Below are positions 37,011 to 46,356 of a stretch of 64,000 bases of DNA, piece by piece (positions within the stretch are counted from its first letter, which is position 1; each line of letters starts with the position of its first letter). The DNA is taken from positions 58,389 to 122,388 of the forward strand of contig NZ_JBPCZH010000007.1 in the NCBI RefSeq assembly GCF_051251085.1, read 5' to 3'. The position numbers and the translations under genes were made by a program. The notes under the pieces are model-generated. The model worked only from the letters and a program-made list of their open reading frames with translations, was not told the DNA's origin and did not search any database. The DNA is from Cernens ardua (GTDB lineage Bacteria > Pseudomonadota > Gammaproteobacteria > Pseudomonadales > Halomonadaceae).

Positions 37011-37721
37011 ATGGTTCAGTCTCTATCAATCGGGATTGTTGGTGATTACTCAGACACCATCATCGCGCACAAGGCCATTCCGCTGGCCTTGACCAAAGCC
37101 GCTGCAGCACTCGGTCTTACCATTAAGCTAGTGTGGTTGGAGACCGCTTCTCTCTCGTCAGACCGAATTGACTGTGATGCGATATGGCTCGCGCCTGGAA
37201 GCCCTTATGTGGATGCTGACCGTGTTCTGGAAGTGATTCGTACAGCACGTGAGCAGCAGCTTCCTCTGATGGGCACATGTGGTGGCTGTCAACATATGCT
37301 TCTTGAGTGGGCACGCAATGTGCTGGGGTGGAAGGATGCTACTCATGCAGAATTTGAAACAGGTGGCCGGCAGGTGATCAGATCGCTTGTCTGTTCACTT
37401 ATCAACGTGAAGCAGGAAATAAGACTTAAACCGATGACTCATCTGTATAGTGCATACGCCGGACAAAATGCTATTCAGGCTACATATCAATGTAGTTTTG
37501 GCATTAATCCTGAGTACAGCGAGGTATTGTTTATGACTGGAGAACTGGTGGTCAATGCCGAAAATGCGGAGGGGGAACCACGTGGTTTTGAATTAACAAC
37601 ACATCCTTTTTACGTAGCTACCATGTTTCAACCCGAACGCGATGCACTCGAAGGTAGCCCCGTGCCTCTGGCCGACGCACTTCTTGCAGCAGCGGCAGCC
37701 AGAAAACCACGTTACAGTTAA
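37011..37721 (+). CDS. CTP-synthase C-terminal-like amidotransferase domain protein
   Basis: The 236-residue protein resembles the class I glutamine amidotransferase half of CTP synthase, without the synthetase half: IGIVGDYSDTIIAHKAIPLAL, DAIWLAPGSPYVDADRVLEVI, and the nucleophile elbow LMGTCGGCQHMLLE (pattern GxCxGxQ). The catalytic His-Pro-Glu motif of true amidotransferases is replaced by Gln-Pro-Glu in YVATMFQPERD. This fits the family annotated as CTP synthase C-terminal region-related (seleno)protein, whose function is unknown. The start at 37011 is chosen to match where the conserved domain begins; frames from 36921 or 36975 are open but unlike the family. It follows ada closely on the same strand. 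Confidence 0.7.
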   Translation: MVQSLSIGIVGDYSDTIIAHKAIPLALTKAAAALGLTIKLVWLETASLSSDRIDCDAIWLAPGSPYVDADRVLEVIRTAREQQLPLMGTCGGCQHMLLEWARNVLGWKDATHAEFETGGRQVIRSLVCSLINVKQEIRLKPMTHLYSAYAGQNAIQATYQCSFGINPEYSEVLFMTGELVVNAENAEGEPRGFELTTHPFYVATMFQPERDALEGSPVPLADALLAAAAARKPRYS

Positions 37722-37729
37722 GTGGTTAA

Positions 37730-38776
37730 TCAAGAGTCGGATTCTACTTCTTCTCTGATGGCGGCTTCCTCATCTTTCTTGCGTGCCTTGAATATTCGTT
37801 GTGCCAGTGCGCTTCCTGCCAAATACATAAAGACCGGGGCGCCTGCAATCAGGTAGAAATAATAAGTCACCGCGCGCCAAATCAGAATGGCTGCAGCAGC
37901 CACATGTTCACCGACCAATGGCGAAAGCATGGCCATTGAGCTCAATTCGGCTCCTCCGGCTCCTCCCGGCAATAACGTCAGCTGACCCGCGGCCATGGAG
38001 AGCATTTGCACCAGGAATGTCCAGCCCCAATCGAGGTGTTTTCCAAGTCCATAAAGTGCCAGATACAGTACGCTATAACGCACAATCCAGTGAAGAACTC
38101 CAAACATGAAGGCTGCCAACAAAAGATGCCGAGGCATTTTCAGTGTTTCACGCAATGAATCTCTAAACACCAGCAGGCGGCGTATCATTCGATAACGACG
38201 ATGTGCCTTGAGCTTCAGAAGATTCAATAATCCCGCGACTGCCCGAATCGCTTGGGTCTGATATTTTGCGATCAGAAAAATCAGGATAAAACCGGTGGCC
38301 ATTAATAACATGGGCATGCCCAGTATCCAGCCGAAATGCATATTGACGGCCTTGATGGCAATGTAAATGACCATTGCTGCCATTGAAGTAAAAAAGAACA
38401 GCATGTCGATCATCTGGTCGACGGCAAAGACGGCTGTTGTTTGGGCGGGTTTCATCCCCCGTTGTTTCATCAATGCGATCAACGTGATGGGGCCTCCTGC
38501 GCCGCCCGGTGTCGCGCAAATGGCAAACTCGGTCGCCATGATGACGCCCATCGCTTCAAAATGGCTGAGGTAGCCTGAGCGCCCCGCAAGAAGTACCTTC
38601 AGTTTTGCCGCATTGAGAAACCAGCATACGAAGATCATGCCTATCATGACCAACAGCAGGTGAGTAGGGAAATGAAGTAGCTCACGCCACAACTCATGTC
38701 CCCCGAGGAAAAGGGGAATGCTTATCACCAGCACGAGGCCGGCCAATAGGAGCAATAATGTTCGGAACATGCCCAT
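37730..38776 (-). CDS. UPF0104/LPG-synthase-like integral membrane protein
   Basis: This 348-residue protein has about eight membrane helices and matches the lysylphosphatidylglycerol synthase TM region family (UPF0104/AglD). Two PGGAGG repeats, CATPGGAGGPITLIALM near residue 88 and LLPGGAGGAELSSMAM near residue 274, are the family hallmark. Family members are implicated in flipping or modifying lipid-linked molecules at the inner membrane. The aminoacyl-transferase domain of MprF is absent. It lies downstream of a GT4 glycosyltransferase and a DUF2334 protein on the same strand, which suggests a shared role in glycolipid or envelope assembly. This is inference from context. Confidence 0.75.
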   Translation of the reverse strand: MGMFRTLLLLLAGLVLVISIPLFLGGHELWRELLHFPTHLLLVMIGMIFVCWFLNAAKLKVLLAGRSGYLSHFEAMGVIMATEFAICATPGGAGGPITLIALMKQRGMKPAQTTAVFAVDQMIDMLFFFTSMAAMVIYIAIKAVNMHFGWILGMPMLLMATGFILIFLIAKYQTQAIRAVAGLLNLLKLKAHRRYRMIRRLLVFRDSLRETLKMPRHLLLAAFMFGVLHWIVRYSVLYLALYGLGKHLDWGWTFLVQMLSMAAGQLTLLPGGAGGAELSSMAMLSPLVGEHVAAAAILIWRAVTYYFYLIAGAPVFMYLAGSALAQRIFKARKKDEEAAIREEVESDS

Positions 38777-39102
38777 CCTGTATCGGAGAAGGATCGAAAA
38801 TCCTGTTGAATTATGTACGGCGCTATACTAACTCGACCGCTATTGGCAGGGAGAAAATACCGCTGCGTACAAAGCCGGTTTATTATATTCAGGCGTGCAT
38901 CCATGTTCAGCCATACATCCCATGATGCAACATGATAAGTGCAGTGCGCGTGGTGAATGTTGAATACGACTCAGATCATGTGCATTCACCTCATTATGAG
39001 CATGTACGTAAAGTTCAATACCGCTCAGGCTTACCAAGGTGACTGACTGTACTGAGAAGCTGAATCAAGTCACCCTTCATGTTTCAACACCAGTGAGTGT
39101 CA
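38777..39102. other. Intergenic region between DUF2334 gene and UPF0104 gene
   Basis: A 326-bp stretch with a 65-codon minus-strand frame that is Cys/His-rich but resembles nothing and has no ribosome binding site. No terminator was recognised, so read-through from the glycosyltransferase/DUF2334 pair into the UPF0104 gene is possible. Confidence 0.4.
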
Positions 39103-39915
39103 TTAGGTGGTCGTCGTTATACGATGCAGCCAGTCGATCTTGGTCTCAGAACGCTGCCCTTCATTCAGCAAGCGTTCTATACACTTGATCCAGTAATTTC
39201 TGGCAGCATCATACTGCATATCAATAGGGTGTAGCCCCATTCGAATGGTGGGGAGATGACGATACTGCAGTCTTGATGCCTCATTCACGACATAGGACAT
39301 GGCTCTACGCCAACGGGCGCGGCAGCTCCACACCAGTGTAGGCACACGATGTGAAGTAAAGTCGGGCAGTTCATAAAAATGCCCCGGATCACTCGTGTAT
39401 CGGAAGGGGAGCTCTTTCAATGCTTGGCGTGCACCATCACCCATTAACCACGCAGGCGCAACAAATCCATGCAAGGGCCAGTTCTGTTGTGAAAAAAGTT
39501 CGATGCCACGTTCAAGACGAGATCGTGCGTCGTCCTCTGCCAATGGGTAAAACTCTCCCTCAACCGTATAGAAACGGCGCATGAAGTAGTCTTTTATATT
39601 GGTGGGCGCAGGTGCCTCATCGCAATGATAGAAACCATGCAAGACCAGCTCGTCTCCTTTTTCCAAACGTTTTTCAAGCAGGTTTAGAAAAGCAGGGTCC
39701 TTGAATGAAGCACTTTTATGGTGAAAGTCGGGGACGACCAGCCAGGTTAGTTTGACATTACCCATTGCATCCATGCGCTCAACAAAGGGACGATAATAGG
39801 GCCAGTTATTGGGCGAAATATCGTGCAATGCGACAATGAAGGTTTGTTGCCCTGATGAAGCTTCTGAGTGATGCCTTGAGGACTCACGGGTGTTTGGCGC
39901 TATTGTCTGGCTCAT
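39103..39915 (-). CDS. DUF2334 polysaccharide-deacetylase-like protein
   Basis: The 270-residue protein has the DUF2334 start FIVALHDISPNNWPYYRPFVERMDAMG with the metal-binding Asp (HDIS), then LTWLVVPDFHHK and GDELVLHGFYHCDEAP, in which HGFYH supplies the metal-binding histidines. Such proteins have the carbohydrate esterase 4 fold and are predicted to remove acyl groups from polysaccharides. There is no signal peptide, so it may act on a cytoplasmic or lipid-linked substrate. Its start overlaps the end of the glycosyltransferase gene by 4 bp (ATGA), indicating translational coupling. Confidence 0.78.
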   Translation of the reverse strand: MSQTIAPNTRESSRHHSEASSGQQTFIVALHDISPNNWPYYRPFVERMDAMGNVKLTWLVVPDFHHKSASFKDPAFLNLLEKRLEKGDELVLHGFYHCDEAPAPTNIKDYFMRRFYTVEGEFYPLAEDDARSRLERGIELFSQQNWPLHGFVAPAWLMGDGARQALKELPFRYTSDPGHFYELPDFTSHRVPTLVWSCRARWRRAMSYVVNEASRLQYRHLPTIRMGLHPIDMQYDAARNYWIKCIERLLNEGQRSETKIDWLHRITTTT

Positions 39916-41099
39916 GGAACTTGAATACTCACATCATCGGGTTTCTGCGGAAGGGTGATACCAAGCGCCTGCTCATAATGGCCAAGGACGCCAGTGACAA
40001 CGGCAGACCAGTCAAAACGCTGTTCTACTTCCTGCCGTGCGCGTTTACCCAACGCTATGGTATCACGCTCGAACAGTGCTTTAACCGAGTGTGCCATACT
40101 CACGGGATCATGGGGATCAGACAGCATGCCGAAGGATTCGTTGACGTTTTCCTTCAATGCCCCTGCTCGTGATACGACAACAGGTAAACCGCTGGCCATC
40201 CCTTCCAGTACTACCAGCCCGAATGTTTCATTTGTGCCGGCATGCACAAGTGCATCGGCGCTCGCTAGATATCTTGCAAGCTCGCTTTGGGGGACAAAGT
40301 GATCAATGGTTGTTACGTTGTGGGGTAGGTGGGTTGGCATGTTGGACCCAATCATCAAAAGATGATAATCCGAACCCAGTAACCGCATGGTACTTAGAAG
40401 TTCAGGCAGATTTTTTTCGTGAGAGCCGCGGCCTGCGAAGATCAGCAAGCGCGTTTCATCGGCGAGTCCCAGTTTTTGTCTGATAGCGGGATCGCGCTTG
40501 TCCGGATTATACAGATGGGAGTCTACTCCCAGAGGTTGAACATGGACATTTTTCACTCCCATGTCGACCAGCTTGTTGGCCATTTCATGGCTCGGAGCCA
40601 ATACACGTTCATAATGCTGATACAGTCTGTGAACGTACTGTTGTAAATATTCCCTTACTGATGAGCCAAAGCGGCTCCCCAGCATTTCGGGAAGATCCGA
40701 ATGATAGAATCCGATAACGGGAATATCGAGTGCTTTACCTGCATCAATAGAGGCCCATCCGGTGACATAGGGATCTGCCGCCTCAATAATGGAGGGCTTT
40801 ATCTCTTTCAGACGATCTACCCAGGGTTTACGGCGAAGCGGAAAACGATACCCATTGCTGAATGGTAACGGTGGGGAAGGAATACGAATAATGCCCGCAG
40901 CATCCTGCGCACCTTTGGTGAGTGGTACCATGAGGGTATGGTTTATATCCGGTAACTGCCTATAGCGTTGGCGCTTGGCTTCCAGATACGTTCGTACACC
41001 TCCACTGGATGGGGCATAAAACATTGTGACGTCGGCAATATGCACGCTGCCGCTTCCTCCTGTCAAAGTGGCATTTTCTCCACTTTTACCAAAAACCAT
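39912..41099 (-). CDS. GT4-family glycosyltransferase
   Basis: The 395-residue protein has the GT-B fold of family GT4. The N-terminal acceptor domain has MFYAPSSGGVRTYLEAKRQRY. The C-terminal nucleotide-sugar domain has LLIFAGRGSHEKNLPELL and the E-x7-E motif ETFGLVVLEGMASGLPVV near residue 300. Relatives include lipid-linked mannosyl- and glucosyltransferases; donor and acceptor cannot be told from sequence. It overlaps the DUF2334 deacetylase-like gene and lies upstream of the UPF0104 membrane protein. Confidence 0.85.
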   Translation of the reverse strand: MVFGKSGENATLTGGSGSVHIADVTMFYAPSSGGVRTYLEAKRQRYRQLPDINHTLMVPLTKGAQDAAGIIRIPSPPLPFSNGYRFPLRRKPWVDRLKEIKPSIIEAADPYVTGWASIDAGKALDIPVIGFYHSDLPEMLGSRFGSSVREYLQQYVHRLYQHYERVLAPSHEMANKLVDMGVKNVHVQPLGVDSHLYNPDKRDPAIRQKLGLADETRLLIFAGRGSHEKNLPELLSTMRLLGSDYHLLMIGSNMPTHLPHNVTTIDHFVPQSELARYLASADALVHAGTNETFGLVVLEGMASGLPVVVSRAGALKENVNESFGMLSDPHDPVSMAHSVKALFERDTIALGKRARQEVEQRFDWSAVVTGVLGHYEQALGITLPQKPDDVSIQVP

Positions 41100-41140
41100 G
41101 TTGCGCTTGGCCCAATGACAAGCATTGAGCCAACATGAGC

Positions 41141-41172
41141 AAAACCCCCAGAACAGCTACATTCTGGGGGTT
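41141..41172 (-). terminator. Intrinsic terminator after rnb
   Basis: AACCCCCAGAA at 41143-41153 pairs perfectly with TTCTGGGGGTT at 41162-41172 (11 bp). On the minus strand the stem runs into TTTTGC. It lies about 150 bp after rnb and just upstream of the glycosyltransferase start, separating the two transcription units. Confidence 0.8.
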
Positions 41173-41324
41173 CGGTCATCATTGATGGGATAACCTTTCG
41201 ATAATTGAGCGTTAGTATACCGTAATCTTTCTTTTAGGTATAAAAAGTCGCCGTATAAAAAGATGAGTCGCCTTATGTGTGATGTAACTCCTGGCGCCAC
41301 AAACGGCTTCTTGACTCAAGCAAT

Positions 41325-43277
41325 TTACGCAACGACACGCCCGATAAGTGAACGTGTTTCTTCACGGGCTTCATGGACGGTTACATCAATGATGTCACCC
41401 AGTTTGAACGTTGGCTCACCATGTATGGCAATCGTTCCTTCCTTGTCATCTATCGCCAATGCATCTCTGTCTGCAACCATTGTTGATGCAGGAATGAACA
41501 AAGTGGCGCCATTATCAGCCAGGCGTACTCTCATCCCACCGCGGCGGATATCAACAATTTCCGCCTTGAAGGTGGTTTCGGTATCGACCGCCGGGGTCAG
41601 ATAACGGACATAGAGCCAATCCTTGACGTCACGCTCGGCCATGCGATTCAGGCGGCGACGCTCCGACAGGTGAGCGGTGAGGGACTCTGCATCATGAAGA
41701 GCATTATGCTGTTCTTGTTTCAAGACAGACTTTATCAACCGGTGGTTGATGATATCACCATATTTGCGAATCGGAGATGTCCAGGTTGCGTAGGACTCAA
41801 GCCCCATTCCAAAGTGGGGTTGGGGTTCCGTGCTCATGAAGGTGTAGCCCTGGAAACGGCGCAAGCGTGCTTCAAACCATGGGTCATCTTCACGTGCATC
41901 CAACTGGTGACGCAGCTCGCGCCAGCTTGCAAGTTCGGAAAGTGCTTCACGCGTGGTCTCGACAGACTGACCTTCGAGGAATTTCAGTGCATGATCCACT
42001 TTCTCGGCCGCAATACCCAGATGAACATTGAAAATCCCTGTCCCGGTATGGGCCTTGAGGAATTCTGCGCAACTGATGTTAGCAATGATCATGGATTCTT
42101 CGACCATGCGATTTGCGATACGGCGTGGCTCAATTCGGACTTCGACCAGATTGCCCGCATCGTCCAGTTCGAAAGCGTAGTCAGGGAAGTCCTTGAACAC
42201 GATCGCATTTTTCTGGCGCCACTCAAAACGAGCAAGGGTGAAATCCCTCAATAGCTTGAGTTGTTCTTCTCCCTGTTCGAACGTGGGTGCCCAGTCGCAT
42301 TGCCCTTCAATCCAATCGGACACATCGTCATAAGCCAATTGGGCATGAGAACGCACGTTTGCAGCAAAGAAATCATGGTTCAAGAGCTGACCATCTGCCG
42401 CAATCTCCATGGTACAGGCGAGTGCAGCCCGATCTTCTCCTTCACGCAAAGAGCATAGATCATCTGCCAGCCGCTCAGGCAGCATGGTGATGTTCTGACC
42501 CGGCAAATAGACCGTGAAGGCACGACGACGCGCCTCTTCGTCAATGGGATCGCCCTGTTTGACGTAAGCGGTAGGGTCTGCGATGGCCACAGTGAGCTTC
42601 CAGCCACCTTCTTCGCGGGCTTCGATATGCAGCGCATCATCCATATCGCGTGTAGAACGACTGTCGATGGTGAAGAAGGGCTGTTGAGTCAGATCACGAC
42701 GTTCAAGTCCGTCATCGTCCTGACGCTCTGTGGGTTCGTTTTCAACAGGAGAAGCATACTCCAGAGCATGCCGTGCGAGTGTCACGCGCCATGGCGCACG
42801 GGGGTCATCGGCATGACTGATAATCTCTTCGATCTGCACTTGAAATGAGCGATCATCCGGGCGCAATGGATGGCGCACAAGGCGGGCCACGACCCAATCG
42901 CCTTCATTGATAGACGACTCGTCCAGACTTTTTTTAACGCGCGCATTCAACGTCAATTTGATGGACGGATGATCCGGCAGTACGCCTAGGCGTCCATCCC
43001 GCTTTTGTACGCGGCCAATGAAACGCTCAAGCGATGCTTCAAGCAGGGTTTCCGGCTCAACCCGTTGCTTTTCACCCTCGGTATGCAGAGTGGCCTCCAC
43101 ACGGTCACCATGAATGACGCGTTTCATCATCGGGGGCGGTACAAAATAGGACTGACCATCGTCGGTGTCGAGAAAGCCGAAACTTTTATCCGTGCCCTTG
43201 ATGACGCCAGTGACGCGCGGAGTTTCGTCATGCAACTGCTGCTTCAGTTGTGCGAGAAGAGGGTTATCTGAAAACAT
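41325..43277 (-). CDS. rnb: Exoribonuclease II
   Basis: RNase II degrades single-stranded RNA in the 3'-to-5' direction. The 650-residue protein begins MFSDNPLLAQLKQQLHDETPR, almost identical to E. coli Rnb. It has N-terminal cold-shock domains, the RNB catalytic domain with FTIDSRSTRDMDDALHIE (metal-binding aspartates near residues 207-216) and VAIADPTAYV, and a C-terminal S1 domain (about 560-645). It is a single-gene unit, with a divergent phosphatase gene upstream and a terminator downstream. Confidence 0.96.
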   Translation of the reverse strand: MFSDNPLLAQLKQQLHDETPRVTGVIKGTDKSFGFLDTDDGQSYFVPPPMMKRVIHGDRVEATLHTEGEKQRVEPETLLEASLERFIGRVQKRDGRLGVLPDHPSIKLTLNARVKKSLDESSINEGDWVVARLVRHPLRPDDRSFQVQIEEIISHADDPRAPWRVTLARHALEYASPVENEPTERQDDDGLERRDLTQQPFFTIDSRSTRDMDDALHIEAREEGGWKLTVAIADPTAYVKQGDPIDEEARRRAFTVYLPGQNITMLPERLADDLCSLREGEDRAALACTMEIAADGQLLNHDFFAANVRSHAQLAYDDVSDWIEGQCDWAPTFEQGEEQLKLLRDFTLARFEWRQKNAIVFKDFPDYAFELDDAGNLVEVRIEPRRIANRMVEESMIIANISCAEFLKAHTGTGIFNVHLGIAAEKVDHALKFLEGQSVETTREALSELASWRELRHQLDAREDDPWFEARLRRFQGYTFMSTEPQPHFGMGLESYATWTSPIRKYGDIINHRLIKSVLKQEQHNALHDAESLTAHLSERRRLNRMAERDVKDWLYVRYLTPAVDTETTFKAEIVDIRRGGMRVRLADNGATLFIPASTMVADRDALAIDDKEGTIAIHGEPTFKLGDIIDVTVHEAREETRSLIGRVVA

Positions 43278-43670
43278 TGAATTCGATCGTTTGGAAAGAC
43301 TGGGGGGACTATCATAAAGGAGACTACAGCGGTCGTTAAAGAGCTTCGATGAAAAAGTCTTGGAGATTTGTATATGCTCAGGCCATGTTCATGTGCTTAC
43401 GCTTAAGGGAAGAACACGACTAAACTGTCATATACGCTTGATAATATACCGGCGTATAAAGTGATATCCATACAATGAGGTATGCATGTCGGAGCGGTCA
43501 CGGTCACTCGTTTAGAGACTCTTTCTGCCCAGATGCGTATCAATGAATCCATATGATTCAGCTTGTTTTCCTGTGGGAAAGTCCCCATATCAAAGGCGTG
43601 GGAAGTAACGTAATTTGTGCCTATTCTCACAGAAAAAGAGCAGTTGTATTCATAATGATTGTGAGGCGCT
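43278..43670. other. Divergent region between rnb and YigL-like gene
   Basis: About 393 bp without a supported gene; the overlapping minus-strand frame of 106 codons has no recognisable similarity. Promoters for both flanking genes are expected here; none was fixed. Confidence 0.4.
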
Positions 43671-44480
43671 ATGTTGACCGATTCACTTGTGGTGAGTGAC
43701 CTTGATGGCACTTTATTAAACAATGCTCACTCGCTGGATCCTTTAACGATCCAGACATTTCAGGAATTACAGCAGCGTGGTGTCCCTTTGGCGATTGCGT
43801 CGGGCCGGCATGTCGTTGATATCCGTGTAGTACGTTCACTGTTGGGTGTATCCACCTACATCATCAGTTCCAACGGTGCTCATTTGTATGACCCTGATGA
43901 CAACCTGCTTTTTGAAGAGCTTTTGTCGCCTGAGCTGGTCAAAGCGCTGACCTCAGTTGAGCGCCCCGATTCTGTACGACTTAATCTTTACACGGCAGAT
44001 GCTTGGTATATCGATCGTGCTGATAAAGCGATCCGTGATTTTCATGCCAGTACCGGGTTTGAATATGAAGTCGACCCGTCTATTGTCAATTCGGCGCATA
44101 AAGGGGTGGGCAAAGTACTCTATATCGGTGCCCCTGAACTGCTTGCAAAAATCGAAGCTGACCTTCGTGAATCACTTGGTGATTCGGTGTATATCACTTA
44201 TGCCTTACCCAACTCGCTGGAAGTCATGGCCGCAGGTGTCAATAAGGCTCATGCGATCAGGGATCTGCTGGGGCGTATTCGTTTGTCTGCCGAGAACTGC
44301 ATTGCGTTTGGGGATAATCTGAATGATATTCAAATGCTTGAGTATGTAGGGCACGGCAATATCATGGCGAATGCCAACCCGTTATTATTTGAAGTATTGC
44401 CGGGTGTGAATGTGATTGGTAGCAATGACGAGGCTGGTGTTGCGCATGAGCTTCGCAAACGTTTCGGGTTGAAGGACTGA
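43671..44480 (+). CDS. yigL: HAD-superfamily Cof-type phosphatase, YigL-like
   Basis: The 269-residue Cof-type (class IIB) HAD phosphatase shows motif I VSDLDGTLLNNAHSL, motif II TSxNG-like IISSNGAHLYD, the catalytic Lys in LEVMAAGVNKAHAI, and motif IV CIAFGDNLNDIQMLEYVG. Compared with E. coli paralogues it most resembles YigL (SGRHVVDIRVVR; VIGSNDEAGVAHELRKRF), a pyridoxal-phosphate/sugar-phosphate phosphatase, but Cof and YbiV are close alternatives. A cytoplasmic housekeeping role in metabolite dephosphorylation is likely. Confidence 0.8.
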   Translation: MLTDSLVVSDLDGTLLNNAHSLDPLTIQTFQELQQRGVPLAIASGRHVVDIRVVRSLLGVSTYIISSNGAHLYDPDDNLLFEELLSPELVKALTSVERPDSVRLNLYTADAWYIDRADKAIRDFHASTGFEYEVDPSIVNSAHKGVGKVLYIGAPELLAKIEADLRESLGDSVYITYALPNSLEVMAAGVNKAHAIRDLLGRIRLSAENCIAFGDNLNDIQMLEYVGHGNIMANANPLLFEVLPGVNVIGSNDEAGVAHELRKRFGLKD

Positions 44481-44928
44481 TCTACCGAAATTATGGGCTT
44501 CCCGGGGAGTGAGCGACTGAAAATACGCTTCCTTGGGCTTTCCAAAATGACCCGTGCGAAGAGGCACCTGCGTACTCCACTCAGCCCGTGAGGGGGTATG
44601 AAAGGGCCACTCCTGAAAGAGCAATCGTGGATAAGGCTATGGTAGATAGGCCCAGGTGGCTAGGGCAATGGCGGATAGGGCAATGGCGGAAAGGGCGGAT
44701 GGGAAACCATTCGTTCCTACTTGCTTTCCTCCTCTTTCATACTTTTTCCGGCCGTATTCCTCTACCTTGATTGCACTCATGGCCTTGACGGCTTATGGCT
44801 TGCCAGTACTATGGGCGTATTTCATCTTGAGATATGGTGATATATAGCGGTGCCATTTGATGTATGCCGATAGATGAAAACTGCAGAAATCAAATAGCCC
44901 ACAAAAGTAAGGGCCATTTTGATTTACG
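44481..44928. other. Convergent gap between YigL-like gene and coaA
   Basis: A 448-bp region with no supported gene. Its centre is a 15-bp tandem repeat (listed). No clear intrinsic terminator for either flanking gene was found. Confidence 0.45.
44631..44705. repeat. 15-bp tandem repeat, five units
   Basis: Units start at 44631, 44646, 44661, 44676 and 44691. Units 3 and 4 are identical (TAGGGCAATGGCGGA). Unit 1 (ATAAGGCTATGGTAG), unit 2 (ATAGGCCCAGGTGGC) and unit 5 (AAGGGCGGATGGGAA) are diverged copies. A 15-bp unit would keep frame if translated, but no convincing gene crosses it. Confidence 0.8.
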
Positions 44929-45873
44929 TCATTTTCTTAACAGTACTTCCTCCACACCGTGTTCATCCCCCTTGGTCAGAATCAGGCTGGCGCGGTCACG
45001 CGTGGGCAAAATGTTTTCGATCAGATTGCGCTCATTGATGTTGTGCCAGATCCCCTTTGCCGTGTCGATGGCTTCCTGATCTTCCATATGAGCATACTTG
45101 TGGAAATAGGAGTCGGGGTCGGAAAATACGCTGTGGCGTAGTTTCATGAAGCGTTTGACATACCACTGCTCTAAATGGGGCAACGAGGCATCTACGTAAA
45201 TGGAGAAATCCACGTAGTCCGATACAAAGGAATGGCGCTCCAGATCGGGATAATCCTTCGGGGTTTGAAGTACATTCAACCCTTCCAGAATCACGATATC
45301 GGGCTGTTCAACGACCTGCACATCGTCCTTGAGGATGTTATAGATCAAATGGGAGTAGAGCGGGGCCTCAATGCGGGGTTTACCGGCTTTTAGATCCGCA
45401 ACAAACTCGACGAGATGGCGCGTATTATAGGACTCGGGAAAGCCCTTTTTCTGCATCAAGCCTCTTTCCTGAAGCTCTTCGTTTGAACGCAGAAAACCGT
45501 CCGTTGTCACCAGTGCCACCTTGCGGTGTTCCGGCCAACGACTAAGGAGTGCCTGTAACACACGAGCCGTGGTGCTTTTTCCGACGGCGACGCTTCCAGC
45601 GATGCCGATGACGTAGGGAGGGCGACGCTCATGGGTCCCTAGAAAGCGGCTTAACACGTTGCCTCGGCGAATATGGGTACTGTAGTAAAAGTTTAGAAGC
45701 CTCGCCAGGGGTAGGTAAATGGCAATCACTTCATCGATCGAAAGATCTTCGTTAATACCTTTCAATGCCTCTACCTCAATCGCTGTTAGCGTCATTGGTA
45801 CGGCATTACGCAAAGAAGCCCATTGTTCGCGGGTAAAGCGCATGAATGGGCTATTCACTGATGTATCCTGCAT
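44929..45873 (-). CDS. coaA: Pantothenate kinase, type I
   Basis: CoaA phosphorylates pantothenate, the first step of coenzyme A synthesis. The 314-residue protein has Walker A GIAGSVAVGKSTTARVLQALLSRWPEH near residue 91, VTTDGFLRSNEELQERGLM, KKGFPESYN and DIVILEGLNVLQT, matching E. coli CoaA (316 residues) throughout, including the C-terminal LPTRDRASLILTK. Type I enzymes are feedback-inhibited by CoA. It is a single gene. Confidence 0.97.
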   Translation of the reverse strand: MQDTSVNSPFMRFTREQWASLRNAVPMTLTAIEVEALKGINEDLSIDEVIAIYLPLARLLNFYYSTHIRRGNVLSRFLGTHERRPPYVIGIAGSVAVGKSTTARVLQALLSRWPEHRKVALVTTDGFLRSNEELQERGLMQKKGFPESYNTRHLVEFVADLKAGKPRIEAPLYSHLIYNILKDDVQVVEQPDIVILEGLNVLQTPKDYPDLERHSFVSDYVDFSIYVDASLPHLEQWYVKRFMKLRHSVFSDPDSYFHKYAHMEDQEAIDTAKGIWHNINERNLIENILPTRDRASLILTKGDEHGVEEVLLRK

Positions 45874-46356
45874 TCGCCTTCGGCTCGTTCCATCAATTTA
45901 TAAAAGAGAGCACCCTTTGCCAAATGGCTTCCGGGCGCCTGGACTGTATTCCGTTACCTGTACAACTGAAAATGTGAGCGGGTGTTATCGGGATGAACTC
46001 AGGCTATGACTGTAATCTGATATCCGGTTGGATTTCTCCAGCCATGGGGCCCATAACGCAGACCAACAAGTCATATAGGATTTTGGCCACATTTTTATTC
46101 CTGACATGCTCTTTTTCGTGAACATACTTTGTCATAACGGGAAGGTAAAACAAAATAACAATAAAGGCTAATGGCGAAAGCAATTTTCTTTGTGTCATTG
46201 GGAGTTAAATCACCTACGACCCTTGTAAGTGAGGGGTGATGCCTATATGTCAGAGGAATACCGAAATACGTATGGAACATGCGAGTACGTATGCCAATTA
46301 ACATGGCGTTCGTATCGCTTGTATATCAGAGATTATCGCTAGTCGAGGACGTGAAG
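45874..46356. other. Divergent region between coaA and GlsB-like gene
   Basis: A 483-bp region without a supported gene; short minus-strand frames of 64-69 codons overlap in different frames and look spurious. Promoters for coaA and for the GlsB/YmgE-like gene should be here. Confidence 0.4.

Noticed and set aside
38840..39037. 65-codon Cys/His-rich minus-strand frame
   Set aside because: No ribosome binding site and no familiar domain; it lies in a spacer with no supporting context.
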